Shown: positions 7,564-15,739 of the stretch, piece after piece
Numbering within the stretch: position 1 is the first letter of the stretch
How the letters are laid out: every line of letters begins with the position of its first letter
Source: a virus
Strand: one strand, 5' to 3'
Length of the DNA stretch: 41,767 nucleotides
Virus record (IMG/VR): IMGVR_UViG_3300036985_002900
Location: 1 to 41,767 of that record
Position numbers and translations under genes: made by a program
The notes under the pieces: generated by a model
Seen by the model: the letters and a program-made list of their open reading frames with translations, nothing else
Told to the model about the DNA's origin: nothing
The model's database searches: none

Positions 7564-8832
7564 ATGGCTGATAATACAGATAACCTGTCTATGGGTAATT
7601 TTAGTATCCAAGATACTATGGAGATGGGTATGGGAAATCAGGAATTACTAAACGATTTGTTTTCTCCTGAAACTTCTACTTCCAACCCTGAAGATGTCAC
7701 ACCAATCATTAAAGACGCTGAACCTGCTACACCTCCTGCTAAACCAGCAGTACCAAAAGGTAAAGAGATCACACCAGTTGAAGATGACGCTGATGATAAA
7801 GAAAAAGGACAATCTCTTATTTCAAACTTCTTAGGTGACAACACTGATGAAGATGAGGAAGATGATGATACACCTTCTGCACCTGTTGCAAAAACTGCAA
7901 CACCTGATGCAGCTGATGATGAAGAAGATTCACAAAGCAATCAATTCTCTGCATTAGCAAATGACTTATTTAAGTTAGGGGTTTTTAATAAAGATGAAGA
8001 TGAGGATGACGAAGAACCTATTACAACACCAGAACAATTCTTAGAAAGATTTGAAACTGAAAAGAAAAGAGGAGCTACTGAAATGGTTCAAAATTTCATT
8101 TCACAATTTGGAGAGGATTATCAAGAAGCTTTTGATGCCATATTTGTAAAAGGAGTTAATCCTAAAGAATACTTTGGTACATATAATCAAGTGGTAAATT
8201 TTGCTGAGATGGATCTCTCAGAAGAATCAAACCAAATAAGAATAATGAAACAAGCATTAGCTGATCAAGGATTTGACGCTGATGATATTGATTCAGAAGT
8301 TGAAAGACTTCAAAATTATGGTGATCTTGAGAGTGTAGCTACTAAGCATCATAAAGTGTTGGTTAAAAAAGAAGCACAGAAGTTGCAACACATGGAGACA
8401 AAATCTCAACAAGAGTTACAACAAAAAGCAGCCATTAGAAATCAATACATACAAAATGTCCAAGGTGTTCTTGGAGAAAAATTAAAAGCAAAAGAGTTTG
8501 ATGGTATTCCATTAAACCCAAAATTAGCAGCAGAACTACAAGACTTCTTATTAGTTGATAAATGGAAGACAGCATCTGGAGAAACACTTTCAGATTTTGA
8601 CAGAACCATTTTAGATCTGAAAAGACCTGAGAATCATGCCATGAAAGTTAAAGTGGGACTGCTTCTTAAAATCTTAGAAAAAGATCCTACGTTATCAACT
8701 ATACAAAAAACAGGTGTCTCTAAAAAGACAGACCAGTTATTTGGAGAAGTTGCCAGACAAGTGACTAAAGCAAAGACTTCAAGCACAGGTGGTTCAAAAG
8801 CTAATCCTAATTCGTGGTTCACTAACCTATAA
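7564..8832 (+). CDS. acidic scaffold-like protein, 422 aa
   Basis: It lies between portal and major capsid protein, where scaffolding proteins usually sit. Residues 1-160 are low in complexity and strongly acidic, with Pro/Ala/Thr-rich linkers and several Asp/Glu runs (DEDEEDDDTPSAP, NKDEDEDDEEP). The rest is helical and charged, with coiled-coil stretches (about 250-310) and ends in a basic tail (VTKAKTSSTGGSKANPNS). A disordered acidic N-terminus plus helical coiled coils and a basic capsid-binding tail is the usual design of scaffolds. No protease domain is seen. An internal head protein retained in the virion is the alternative. Confidence 0.55.
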   Translation: MADNTDNLSMGNFSIQDTMEMGMGNQELLNDLFSPETSTSNPEDVTPIIKDAEPATPPAKPAVPKGKEITPVEDDADDKEKGQSLISNFLGDNTDEDEEDDDTPSAPVAKTATPDAADDEEDSQSNQFSALANDLFKLGVFNKDEDEDDEEPITTPEQFLERFETEKKRGATEMVQNFISQFGEDYQEAFDAIFVKGVNPKEYFGTYNQVVNFAEMDLSEESNQIRIMKQALADQGFDADDIDSEVERLQNYGDLESVATKHHKVLVKKEAQKLQHMETKSQQELQQKAAIRNQYIQNVQGVLGEKLKAKEFDGIPLNPKLAAELQDFLLVDKWKTASGETLSDFDRTILDLKRPENHAMKVKVGLLLKILEKDPTLSTIQKTGVSKKTDQLFGEVARQVTKAKTSSTGGSKANPNSWFTNL

Positions 8833-8867
8833 TAAAGTAATTTAATAACAACAAAAAGTATAACAAA

Positions 8868-10433
8868 ATGAGTATTCAAACTATCCCAGGGTTAACTGGT
8901 TTTACTTACGCTAGAGTGGCTTCTATGGACAAGCGTGCTGTAGGTAAACTTACAGACTCTAACCACTTGGAGTCTTTTCACTCCACTGAACCAGCTGACT
9001 ATGATAAAAAAATCATCAGCTTGTACACACAGAGTTCATTGTATAGCAATGATTTCTTAGACATGATTAACAAAAGCACACCTTATTACATTGATAATAA
9101 TAGTGATGCTTGGAAATGGCAAATTGCTGTACCTTACAAATTTCCAAAAATCATCAACATTCCAACTAGTCTAACTGACATTCTTGAAGAATCAGGTAAG
9201 CCTGGTATCGATGGTCAAGAATTCCAATTAGTATTAGATACTAATGAGTTCTCTAAAAACGCTATCGTTTCTGTAGGTTCTCGTCAGTATGGTCCTCGTT
9301 TCTATGTAGTTAAAGATCCACTTCCTTGGAACATGGGTTACTTGTATTCATTTACATTAGTAACTGATAATCCAATGGTAGACTTCGTATCTTCTACATT
9401 CTTACAAGTTGGTATTGAATTAGAATTGGTTGATGCTGCTATTGGTGAGTTTGACCAAGACTTATTAGGATTGCCTCGTTTAGGTGAGCAAATCACTATG
9501 TTCGAATCTTTAGGTTCTGCATATGGATATGAGCACAAAATCACTGAATGGGCTGATGACAAAATGATGGTTGATGCTTCTGGTAAAGCATTAGATATTT
9601 TGGTATATGCTCCACAAAGACGTAACCAATTACCTTTAACTCGTAATGATGTTAAATGGGAGCCATTTGTTGAGTTCTGGATGCGTAAATCTATGTTGGA
9701 ATTGAAAGTTAAACGTATGATCTGGGCTAAACCAGGTACAGTTAAAACTAATGGTTCTAAACAAGAATTGAAACGTACATCTGCAGGTGTATACCACAGA
9801 ATGCGTAACAATGGAAACTTGGTACAATATAACAGAGGTGAATTCTCTGCTAACTTGATTCGTTCAGTATTTGGAGATTTATTCTACAGACGTGTGGACG
9901 TTAAAGATAGACGAGTTAAAATGTACACTAACGAAGCTGGATTCGATGTATTCCAACAAGCTTTGAAAACTGATGCATTAAACTCAGGATTAACTTTCAT
10001 GGCAGATTCTGGAAACAGATACATGCAAGGAGAAGGACAACACATCACTTACAACTTTGCATTTGATGCAATGGTAACTCGTGAGACAGGTCGTGTTGAA
10101 TTGATTCACTTGAAAGAATTAGATTTACCACAATCTAACTTAGAGTTTGGACAAAACAAAAAATCTACTCCAGTATTTATGGTGTTTGATGTTTCTCCAA
10201 TGTCTGATGGTTCAATGGTAAACAACATTCGTGAAGTACGTATGAAAGGTGCGCCTTCTATGACTTGGGGTTATATTGATGGAACTCGTCACCACTTAGG
10301 TTTTGCTAAATCTCAAGGTATGAGCTCTGCTAACAAATTCCCAGGATATGAAATTTGGATGAAAGATCGTTGCGATGTATTCATTGAAGATTTATCAAGA
10401 ACTGTGTTGATCGAAGAAATCCCACAATTCTAA
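8868..10433 (+). CDS. major capsid protein (HK97-fold, crAss-like), 521 aa
   Basis: This should be the main shell protein. It follows the scaffold candidate by 35 bp, has the expected length, is mostly beta/alpha mixed with few cysteines, and lacks membrane segments. Codon use differs from its neighbours: Arg is mostly CGT rather than AGA, and Gly, Thr and Lys codons look selected, as expected for the most abundant virion protein. The gene is followed by a structured RNA element and a GC-rich terminator, which would give it a defined transcript end. Residues such as VRMKGAPSMTWGYIDGTRH near the C-terminus would lie in the axial domain. The HK97 fold is inferred from family knowledge, not seen in motifs. 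Confidence 0.85.
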   Translation: MSIQTIPGLTGFTYARVASMDKRAVGKLTDSNHLESFHSTEPADYDKKIISLYTQSSLYSNDFLDMINKSTPYYIDNNSDAWKWQIAVPYKFPKIINIPTSLTDILEESGKPGIDGQEFQLVLDTNEFSKNAIVSVGSRQYGPRFYVVKDPLPWNMGYLYSFTLVTDNPMVDFVSSTFLQVGIELELVDAAIGEFDQDLLGLPRLGEQITMFESLGSAYGYEHKITEWADDKMMVDASGKALDILVYAPQRRNQLPLTRNDVKWEPFVEFWMRKSMLELKVKRMIWAKPGTVKTNGSKQELKRTSAGVYHRMRNNGNLVQYNRGEFSANLIRSVFGDLFYRRVDVKDRRVKMYTNEAGFDVFQQALKTDALNSGLTFMADSGNRYMQGEGQHITYNFAFDAMVTRETGRVELIHLKELDLPQSNLEFGQNKKSTPVFMVFDVSPMSDGSMVNNIREVRMKGAPSMTWGYIDGTRHHLGFAKSQGMSSANKFPGYEIWMKDRCDVFIEDLSRTVLIEEIPQF

Positions 10434-10445
10434 TAAAATAACAGT

Positions 10446-10486
10446 ACTTACTACGCTACCCATTAGAACAGCGTCCCAGAGTAAGT
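10446..10486 (+). ncRNA. structured RNA element downstream of the capsid gene
   Basis: ACTTACT-ACGCT (10446-10457) pairs with AGCGT (10470-10474) and AGTAAGT (10480-10486), giving a 12-bp stem with a 5-nt one-sided bulge (CCCAG) and a 12-nt loop. It starts 13 nt after the capsid stop codon. It could stabilise the 3' end of the capsid mRNA or be a protein-binding site; no known RNA family is recognised. Confidence 0.35.
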
Positions 10487-10509
10487 CGTAAATCGAAAAG
10501 AATTCCCCC

Positions 10510-10547
10510 CTTCCCCCACTCTCTCCCACCTTGGGGGGAAGACTTTT
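10510..10547 (+). terminator. GC-rich terminator after the major capsid gene
   Basis: CTTCCCCC (10510-10517) pairs with GGGGGAAG (10534-10541), with a 16-nt loop, followed by ACTTTTC. The long C and G runs stand out in this AT-rich genome. About 95 bp remain before the next gene; they hold the leader motif TATAAACCAAA at 10613-10623 but no clear -7 box. Confidence 0.65.
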
Positions 10548-10641
10548 CAAACAGAATGATGGACATGTTTAATATGTGTTGCATCTCTCTTCGATGGGGC
10601 ATTCTGGCAAAGTATAAACCAAAACTTAATTAAACTACATT

Positions 10642-11610
10642 ATGGGTAAGATAGGCAAAATCTCTACATTAAAAAAAGAGTATAACAATTCTCAATTGCA
10701 AACAATGCAAGGTGGTCTAGCACAAAAAGGTATGACTCGTGTTCCTGGAACAGGAGTATTTAAATATCCTTATAAAGAACTAGATGGTCAGTATAGAACA
10801 GGACTAGATGCAAGTGCTGCATACATTAGAAGAATTAGTGATTCGACAGAACGTGAGTTAGAAATCGAACGTGTTACAAAACTACGTGAAAAGTTAGAAT
10901 ATGCATTAGGTGATATTGATCTTGGTCCTCGTTCTAAATTTTGGAACTATGGATTATCATTATCAACAGATGACCAAACTCACGTACAAGCAGTAAAACT
11001 GTTAGATGGTGATAACTTTTTTGATCTTTCTATTCCTTTTCAAGAGTTAGCTTTTTCATGGTTGCGAGTACATCCAACTATTGCAGGAAGTTATCAAGCT
11101 TGGGAAAGAGGTGAATATCCTGCAGACACACAATTTTATGTTGTTGACGAGGAAATTGAAAGTGGTGTAATCTTCAAGAAAAAACAATTGATCAATAAAG
11201 CTATTGTGAAATTTGATTCTATGACTCCTGAGAAGAAACGTAAAGTTGGAAGACTTTTAGGACTTCCAGTTACAGAAGATACAAAAGAGGAAGTTGTTTA
11301 CAATCAAGTAGATAACATGCTTAAACAATCAGAATTCAAGTCTGGTGCTTTCCAAGGATTAAATCCTGTAGAAGTGTTCAACAGATTTGCAGATATGAAG
11401 GAAAACTTACTCCATATTAAAGATTTAGTTAAACAAGCTGTTGCTCATTCAGTTTATAGAATTAAACCAAATGGTAAAGTCTATGAAGGAGAATTTGAAA
11501 TTGCAAAAGATGAGGAAGATTTAATTAAATTCCTTGCTGATGATGATAATCAAGATGAGCTACTTACTCTTGAAGGAAAATTAAAAAGTAAAAAACTAGC
11601 TGCTATTTAG
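10642..11610 (+). CDS. head or connector protein, 322 aa
   Basis: Function not recognised in detail; it is the first gene after the capsid terminator and probably a virion or head-completion protein. The N-terminus is basic and flexible (GKIGKISTLKKEYNNSQ, then GMTRVPGTGVFKYPYKE), followed by a helical region (about 60-90), a mixed central domain with aromatic residues (FWNYGLSL, FSWLRVHPTIAGSYQAWERGEYP) and a helical C-terminus (about 190-322) with a small domain around MTPEKKRKVGRLLGLPVTED. There is no signal peptide. The start is supported by the leader motif TATAAACCAAA 29 nt upstream, also seen before the scaffold gene. The TAG stop lies in the loop of a terminator hairpin. Confidence 0.7.
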   Translation: MGKIGKISTLKKEYNNSQLQTMQGGLAQKGMTRVPGTGVFKYPYKELDGQYRTGLDASAAYIRRISDSTERELEIERVTKLREKLEYALGDIDLGPRSKFWNYGLSLSTDDQTHVQAVKLLDGDNFFDLSIPFQELAFSWLRVHPTIAGSYQAWERGEYPADTQFYVVDEEIESGVIFKKKQLINKAIVKFDSMTPEKKRKVGRLLGLPVTEDTKEEVVYNQVDNMLKQSEFKSGAFQGLNPVEVFNRFADMKENLLHIKDLVKQAVAHSVYRIKPNGKVYEGEFEIAKDEEDLIKFLADDDNQDELLTLEGKLKSKKLAAI

Positions 11611-11622
11611 TGGCTAGTTTTT
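11591..11622. terminator. hairpin terminator spanning the stop codon
   Basis: AAAAACTAGC (11591-11600) and GCTAGTTTTT (11613-11622) form a perfect 10-bp stem with a 12-nt loop holding the TAG stop codon. The T-run forms the 3' arm and an A-run the 5' arm, so it could act in both directions. Confidence 0.6.
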
Positions 11623-11638
11623 AAAAATATAAAAGCAT

Positions 11639-12370
11639 ATGATACCAGTAGATAGTTTATTATACAAGATTGACCAAAGATTGAATAAGCTATCAACTAA
11701 TGAGCACCAACAGATTCAACTTGAAGATAAAATCTTAGCTCTGAATGAGGCTCAGATCAAGTTGATAAAACAAAAGGTTGATAACATTAGTACTGTAAGT
11801 CAAATGGGTTTAGACTCATTTAAAAAACGTTACGAAGACCTACAAAGTTTAGTGGTAGATTATAATCATCAACCATTAGAGCTTGTAGAATCAGATAAAG
11901 AAATACATCAGTGGAAAGCTAACATACATCAATTAGAACCACAATATATGTTCTATGTAGATTCATATGTGTTAGCTGATAAAGGAAGATGTAAAGACAG
12001 AAAGATCTGGATTAACAGAGATCTTGCAAAACATGGCGATCTTCAGTTTATTATGAACAATGATCATTACAAACCAAGTTTTGAATATCAAGAAACATTT
12101 AATCTTTTATCCTCTGATGATATAAGTGTATTTACAGATGGGACGTTCACTCCTAATACTATAAATATAATGTACATGAGATATCCAGTGTACATAAACA
12201 AAACAGGATTTATCATGTTTGATGGACAACCATCATTTGATCAAGACTGTGAACTTGAAATGTACCTAGAAGATGAATTGTTAGATTTGACAGTTGAGAA
12301 CCTAGCAATGTATACAGAGAATCAAAGTGCAGTTCAAAATGCACAATATAGAATACAAACAAACGAGTAA
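11639..12370 (+). CDS. virion connector/ring protein, 243 aa
   Basis: The N-terminal 80 residues are a predicted coiled coil (KIDQRLNKL...EHQQIQLEDKILALNEAQIKLIKQKVDNI). Residues 90-243 form a beta-rich domain with the pattern QYMFYVDSYVLADKGRCKDRK, a F-x-D-G-T-F-T-P strand, and MYMRYPVYINK. This layout recurs in Bacteroidetes phage structural genes between capsid and tail genes; I recall the family but cannot assign a specific ring of the tail barrel. It lies 28 bp after the previous gene and 25 bp before the abundant head protein. Head-tail joining is the most likely role; a head-surface protein is also possible. Confidence 0.6.
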   Translation: MIPVDSLLYKIDQRLNKLSTNEHQQIQLEDKILALNEAQIKLIKQKVDNISTVSQMGLDSFKKRYEDLQSLVVDYNHQPLELVESDKEIHQWKANIHQLEPQYMFYVDSYVLADKGRCKDRKIWINRDLAKHGDLQFIMNNDHYKPSFEYQETFNLLSSDDISVFTDGTFTPNTINIMYMRYPVYINKTGFIMFDGQPSFDQDCELEMYLEDELLDLTVENLAMYTENQSAVQNAQYRIQTNE

Positions 12371-12395
12371 ATTTTTAACTTAATAAATAAATAAA

Positions 12396-13562
12396 ATGGC
12401 AGATTTTTCTTTAACTACGCTCTTTGTAGTTCCTGTTGGCGAGACTATCGCTAATAGTGGTTCTACACAAGACCTATCAGCTGGTAAAGTTGGTTTCTTT
12501 AGAAGTGACTATACAGTTGCTACTGCAGCCAACATTGCTGCTTCGCCTTATTTCTATGTAGCTCAAGGTAGAACAAACACCTACTTGCAGGGAACTAAGC
12601 GTTCTGACAAAATCAAAGGATGTGCAACAGCAAATTGTACTTCTAATGTAACTGAATGGTACAAAGTATCAGGATGTCCTACTCCTATCACTCAAATTAC
12701 TGACGTTGATGGATGGAATGTAAAATGTGGTGATGTTGTAACTTTGACGTTACGTGCTCACTCTTCTTACTTGGATACATTGTATTTCAATGGATTCACT
12801 CGTTCAGTGACTGTTCAAGCTCCATGTTGTGATTGTGGTGGTGATCCTTGTGACACTGTTGACGTTCCAGCATTGATTGACCAATTCATCTTGAAATTGG
12901 AACAACAAGCTCCTGGTATCAACCCTGATAACATTAGCTTTAACAACTTCTATCAATTCCAAAGAATTGGTAATGATGCTTCTGCAATCTTACGTATTAC
13001 AGGAAAACCATTAACTCAATATGGACAACCATGTGATGTTGCTGCTTTCCCTTACGAATATGACAGAATGTGGTTCAGAACTTTTGTATACAGTGGTCCT
13101 GCAACTACAGCTGACTTTATTGTAGCTGATAATTGTAACATTGTAGCTAACGCTGAAGTAGTACAACGTGCTAACTACGCAACTGGTACATCTGCAGAAA
13201 TTATTCAATTAGAGAAAAACTTCTACAGCTACCAAGCAGGTTACTTGAAACACTTATACAGAATGGCTGGTTACAATGGTAACTTTGAGTCTTGGGTTTC
13301 TGATGGTACAACTTATGATACTTTCTACATCAAATTTAATGAGTACAATAAATCTGAGTACCAATGGGGTGATTACATCATGGAAGATTCTACAGTAATC
13401 ATTGCAGTTGAAGAAGGTTCTACAGAAGCAACTGCTGTACAAACTATCTTAGTAGCTGCTCTTGGAGCTGTTGTTGACAACAATCCAGTATGTCTTACTA
13501 CTACATCTACTACAACTACTGTATGGCCTAGTACTAGTACTACATCTACATTGATTCCTTAA
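12396..13562 (+). CDS. abundant head-surface or auxiliary capsid protein with Thr tail, 388 aa
   Basis: A beta-rich protein with a Cys-rich centre (CATANC, CPTP, CCDCGGDPCDTVD; about 74-152) and a C-terminal Thr/Ser tail (13497-13557, LTTTSTTTTVWPSTSTTSTLIP). Its codon use resembles that of the capsid gene (many CGT Arg codons), and a strong terminator follows, so it is probably made in large amounts. This suggests an auxiliary or decoration capsid protein, or a major tube-like protein. Residues 20-60 (STQDLSAGKVGFFRSDYTVATAANIAASPYFYVAQGR) and the later FNEYNKSEYQWGDYIME segment resemble phage tube or decoration proteins of Bacteroidetes, by memory only. It is the first gene in the window with the Thr-tract that becomes frequent downstream. 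Confidence 0.6.
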   Translation: MADFSLTTLFVVPVGETIANSGSTQDLSAGKVGFFRSDYTVATAANIAASPYFYVAQGRTNTYLQGTKRSDKIKGCATANCTSNVTEWYKVSGCPTPITQITDVDGWNVKCGDVVTLTLRAHSSYLDTLYFNGFTRSVTVQAPCCDCGGDPCDTVDVPALIDQFILKLEQQAPGINPDNISFNNFYQFQRIGNDASAILRITGKPLTQYGQPCDVAAFPYEYDRMWFRTFVYSGPATTADFIVADNCNIVANAEVVQRANYATGTSAEIIQLEKNFYSYQAGYLKHLYRMAGYNGNFESWVSDGTTYDTFYIKFNEYNKSEYQWGDYIMEDSTVIIAVEEGSTEATAVQTILVAALGAVVDNNPVCLTTTSTTTTVWPSTSTTSTLIP

Positions 13563-13584
13563 GAATTAAATTAATAAATAACCT

Positions 13585-13630
13585 ATGCCAGAGGGTGAGA
13601 GGAGTTCTCAAGTCCTCTGGCATATTTATT
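13585..13630 (+). terminator. terminator after the abundant head protein
   Basis: ATGCCAGAGG (13585-13594) pairs with CCTCTGGCAT (13614-13623). The loop itself holds a GAGA/TCTC mini-stem (13597-13600 with 13606-13609). The T/A-rich ATTTATTATAT follows. This is the longest perfect stem in the head-gene region. Confidence 0.75.
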
Positions 13631-13640
13631 ATATAACAAC

Positions 13641-14204
13641 ATGCCAACATTAAATTTAGATATACTTGTAGTTCCTACGTATAACACATTAACTCTTGGG
13701 GTGATAGATGCGTCTACATATCCTACAGATCCTCCTGTTGTCACATCTCCAACAATTGAAATAAATATTCCTGGATTTGATACTGCAATTCTTGCGTTTG
13801 ATGTAAATAATTTTAATATCTTTACATCATCAGATTTAGGTATTACAGCAATAGGTGTAAACCAACCTCTTCCTGATGGGGTATATCATTTAAAATATTC
13901 TGTAGCTCCAGCATACGAAAACTTTGTAGAGAAAACAATTATTCGTGTTGACAGACTACAAGAAAGATTTGATGAAGCATTCATGAAACTTGAAATGATG
14001 GAGTGCGACAGAGCAATTAGAACACAATCAAAAGTGGAATTAAGCTCAATCTATTTCTTCATACAAGGAGCAATTGCAGCAGCAAACAACTGTGCAATTG
14101 TCGAAGCAAACAAACTATATAATCAGGCATCTACAATGTTAACTAACTTTAACAGAAACAATTGTGGTTGTTCTGGAAATAATTATGCGATAAACTTTTA
14201 TTAA
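13641..14204 (+). CDS. virion structural protein, 187 aa
   Basis: The N-terminal half (1-95) is beta-rich and resembles an immunoglobulin-like head or fibre domain: TLNLDILVVPTYNTLTLGVIDAS, then a second strand pair around IEINIPGFDTAILAFDVNNFNIF, and a GVYHLKYSV strand. The C-terminal half is helical, with LQERFDEAFMKLEMMECDRAI and a long helix around QGAIAAANNCAIVEANKLYNQA, and ends with NCGCSGNNYAINFY. It sits just after a terminator and is followed at once by two small proteins (TAATATG, 1 nt gap). I recall this arrangement from Bacteroidetes phage structural clusters but not a function. Neck or fibre attachment is likely. Confidence 0.65.
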   Translation: MPTLNLDILVVPTYNTLTLGVIDASTYPTDPPVVTSPTIEINIPGFDTAILAFDVNNFNIFTSSDLGITAIGVNQPLPDGVYHLKYSVAPAYENFVEKTIIRVDRLQERFDEAFMKLEMMECDRAIRTQSKVELSSIYFFIQGAIAAANNCAIVEANKLYNQASTMLTNFNRNNCGCSGNNYAINFY

Positions 14205-14205
14205 T

Positions 14206-14316
14206 ATGGCTGCTTGTAGAAACTGTGGGACTAGTGTGGGCTGTGGATGTCAACTAAAGAATGGATTATGTGGAAAATGCCAAAGTGCTGCCAATAATCC
14301 TCAACCTAAAAAATAA
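14206..14316 (+). CDS. 36-aa Cys-rich mini-protein, zinc-ribbon-like
   Basis: A 36-codon frame starts 1 nt after the preceding stop with the leader TTAATATG and ends 5 nt before the next gene. It begins MAACRNCGTSVGCGC and carries CxxC at 4/7, CGC at 13/15 and CGKC at 22/25, so six cysteines in 25 residues. This looks like a tiny zinc ribbon. Its position between two conserved structural genes and the intact frame argue for a real gene despite the size. It could bind metal as a small structural part of the neck or fibre. Function unknown. Confidence 0.65.
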   Translation: MAACRNCGTSVGCGCQLKNGLCGKCQSAANNPQPKK

Positions 14317-14321
14317 TAATT

Positions 14322-14588
14322 ATGTTATCACCTAGACTAACCAATTGTCCAGAGTGTGCAAACATTCCTTCTCTGATTGCAGAGATTGATTGTAAAATTG
14401 CAGATATGGCTAATAGCTTATACAACAATGTTGTATTTATGCTTAACCAATCTTTTGCAGGGAGTGTTATGTTTGATCTTTTAAATTATAAAAGAATCCT
14501 CACATACAAATACCATAATCCAGATTATGCTAGTCAATATTCTGTGAATATGATTGCTAGTAAAATTAAACTTTTAAAATTCAAATAA
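14322..14588 (+). CDS. small helical protein, 88 aa
   Basis: Function not recognised. It starts with LSPRLTNCPECANIPSLIAEID, including a CxxC pair, followed by amphipathic helices (CKIADMANSLYNNVVFMLNQ) and a region with aromatic residues (KRILTYKYHNPDYASQYSV), and ends in a basic helix (IASKIKLLKFK). It sits 5 nt after the Cys-rich mini-protein and 1 nt before the first collar-domain fibre, so it is probably co-translated and may be an adaptor or chaperone for the fibre genes. No membrane segment is predicted. Confidence 0.65.
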   Translation: MLSPRLTNCPECANIPSLIAEIDCKIADMANSLYNNVVFMLNQSFAGSVMFDLLNYKRILTYKYHNPDYASQYSVNMIASKIKLLKFK

Positions 14589-14589
14589 G

Positions 14590-15729
14590 ATGTCTTGTAC
14601 AAATTGCTTTAATGGGTGTACTGAAACTAATTCAGATCAATGTATTAGATATACAGGAGAAGATGTTCCTGCATTAGGCATTAGTCATGGCGACAGTCTT
14701 TTGGCTGTAGAGAATGCAATTACCACTTTTCTTGTTCCTGTATTAACAGGAAATGGAATTAGACCTATAATTGATGAGAGTATTATTTGTAATGTAGTTA
14801 AAAAATTTCTTCCACCATGTACACAATGTACAGGATTTACATTGAATGAAGTTTTAACAGCAATTATTAAAGCAGCATGTTCTTTGCAAGAACAAATAGA
14901 TGATCTTGTTACAGAATTTGGAATATTAAATGCTGATTATGATGTAGACTGTCTTGATGGTGTTACAGCATCATCTGGTACACACAATATTCTTCAAGCT
15001 GCAATTGATAAAATTTGTGAGTTAGAAGTTAACCTTGGGGCATTAGCTCTTGATCTTGCTACAAACTATTATACTAAAACACAGGTTGATGCAGTTGTCG
15101 CAAATTACGTCCCACCTGGTTCAAATTTAGTTAAGAATAAAATGATTCCCTATGTGGCTCTTCCATTCTTCTCTACAGACTTATCAATGTTTGATCCTAC
15201 TGGTGCAGGCATAGGTGATTGGATTGATATTTATTTATGTGTTGGATCTAGTAGTAATTCACAAGTACCAGATATACGAGGAAGAGTTCTTGTTGGAGTT
15301 ACAACAAATGTTCCAGGAGGACCAATGGATCCAGCTGTTGTTCCTAATATGGGAATAGGAGGATTTAATCCTGCGTATACAATAAATACTATATATGGGA
15401 ATAACAGTATAACACTTGGTGTTACACAAATGCCTACGCATACACATATTATAGATGTAATAAATCCTCCACATAGTCATTTTGTAGCTGCAGCACAAGG
15501 AGGGACATTATCATATCCTGCAAATGCTATCAATCCTATAACATCATATAGAGATTATAGTGATACAGGGAGTTATAGATTTTCATCATCTTCTCTTCCA
15601 GCAACAGTAGGACCAACATCAGCTACTGCTACTGCAGTCACTGCAACTGCTCGAGATACAGGAAATGGGCTTCCTCACTCAAATATACAACCTGTAATTG
15701 CTTGTAATTATATAATCTACATACCTTAA
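14590..15729 (+). CDS. fibre with collar-type receptor domain, 379 aa (copy 1)
   Basis: The N-terminal domain (1-110) is Cys-rich and contains SDQCIRYTGEDVPALGI followed by GDSL, the anchor signature shared with the next three fibres. Residues 110-175 are helical and likely trimeric. From about 180 onward the protein follows the phage tail-collar type: IPYVALPFFS, then FDPTGAGIGDW, then DIRGRVLVGV, a His-rich MPTHTHIIDVINPPHSH stretch (HxH, metal-binding in trimeric fibres such as T4 gp12), and the end LPHSNIQPVIACNYIIYIP. It probably binds a host surface glycan or protein. The next gene is a diverged tandem copy. Whether it sits on head or tail cannot be read from sequence; crAss-like phages carry head fibres encoded in this region. 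Confidence 0.75.
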   Translation: MSCTNCFNGCTETNSDQCIRYTGEDVPALGISHGDSLLAVENAITTFLVPVLTGNGIRPIIDESIICNVVKKFLPPCTQCTGFTLNEVLTAIIKAACSLQEQIDDLVTEFGILNADYDVDCLDGVTASSGTHNILQAAIDKICELEVNLGALALDLATNYYTKTQVDAVVANYVPPGSNLVKNKMIPYVALPFFSTDLSMFDPTGAGIGDWIDIYLCVGSSSNSQVPDIRGRVLVGVTTNVPGGPMDPAVVPNMGIGGFNPAYTINTIYGNNSITLGVTQMPTHTHIIDVINPPHSHFVAAAQGGTLSYPANAINPITSYRDYSDTGSYRFSSSSLPATVGPTSATATAVTATARDTGNGLPHSNIQPVIACNYIIYIP

Positions 15730-15739
15730 TTTTATTAAT

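Noticed and set aside
7519-8867. A separate promoter for the major capsid gene in the 35-bp gap at 8833-8867
   Set aside because: No TTTG or TAnnTTTG element is visible in or just before the gap; the gene is probably transcribed from the promoter at 7496-7526.
9338-9811. Leftward frame of 157 aa inside the major capsid gene
   Set aside because: Antisense shadow caused by the regular codon use of the capsid gene.
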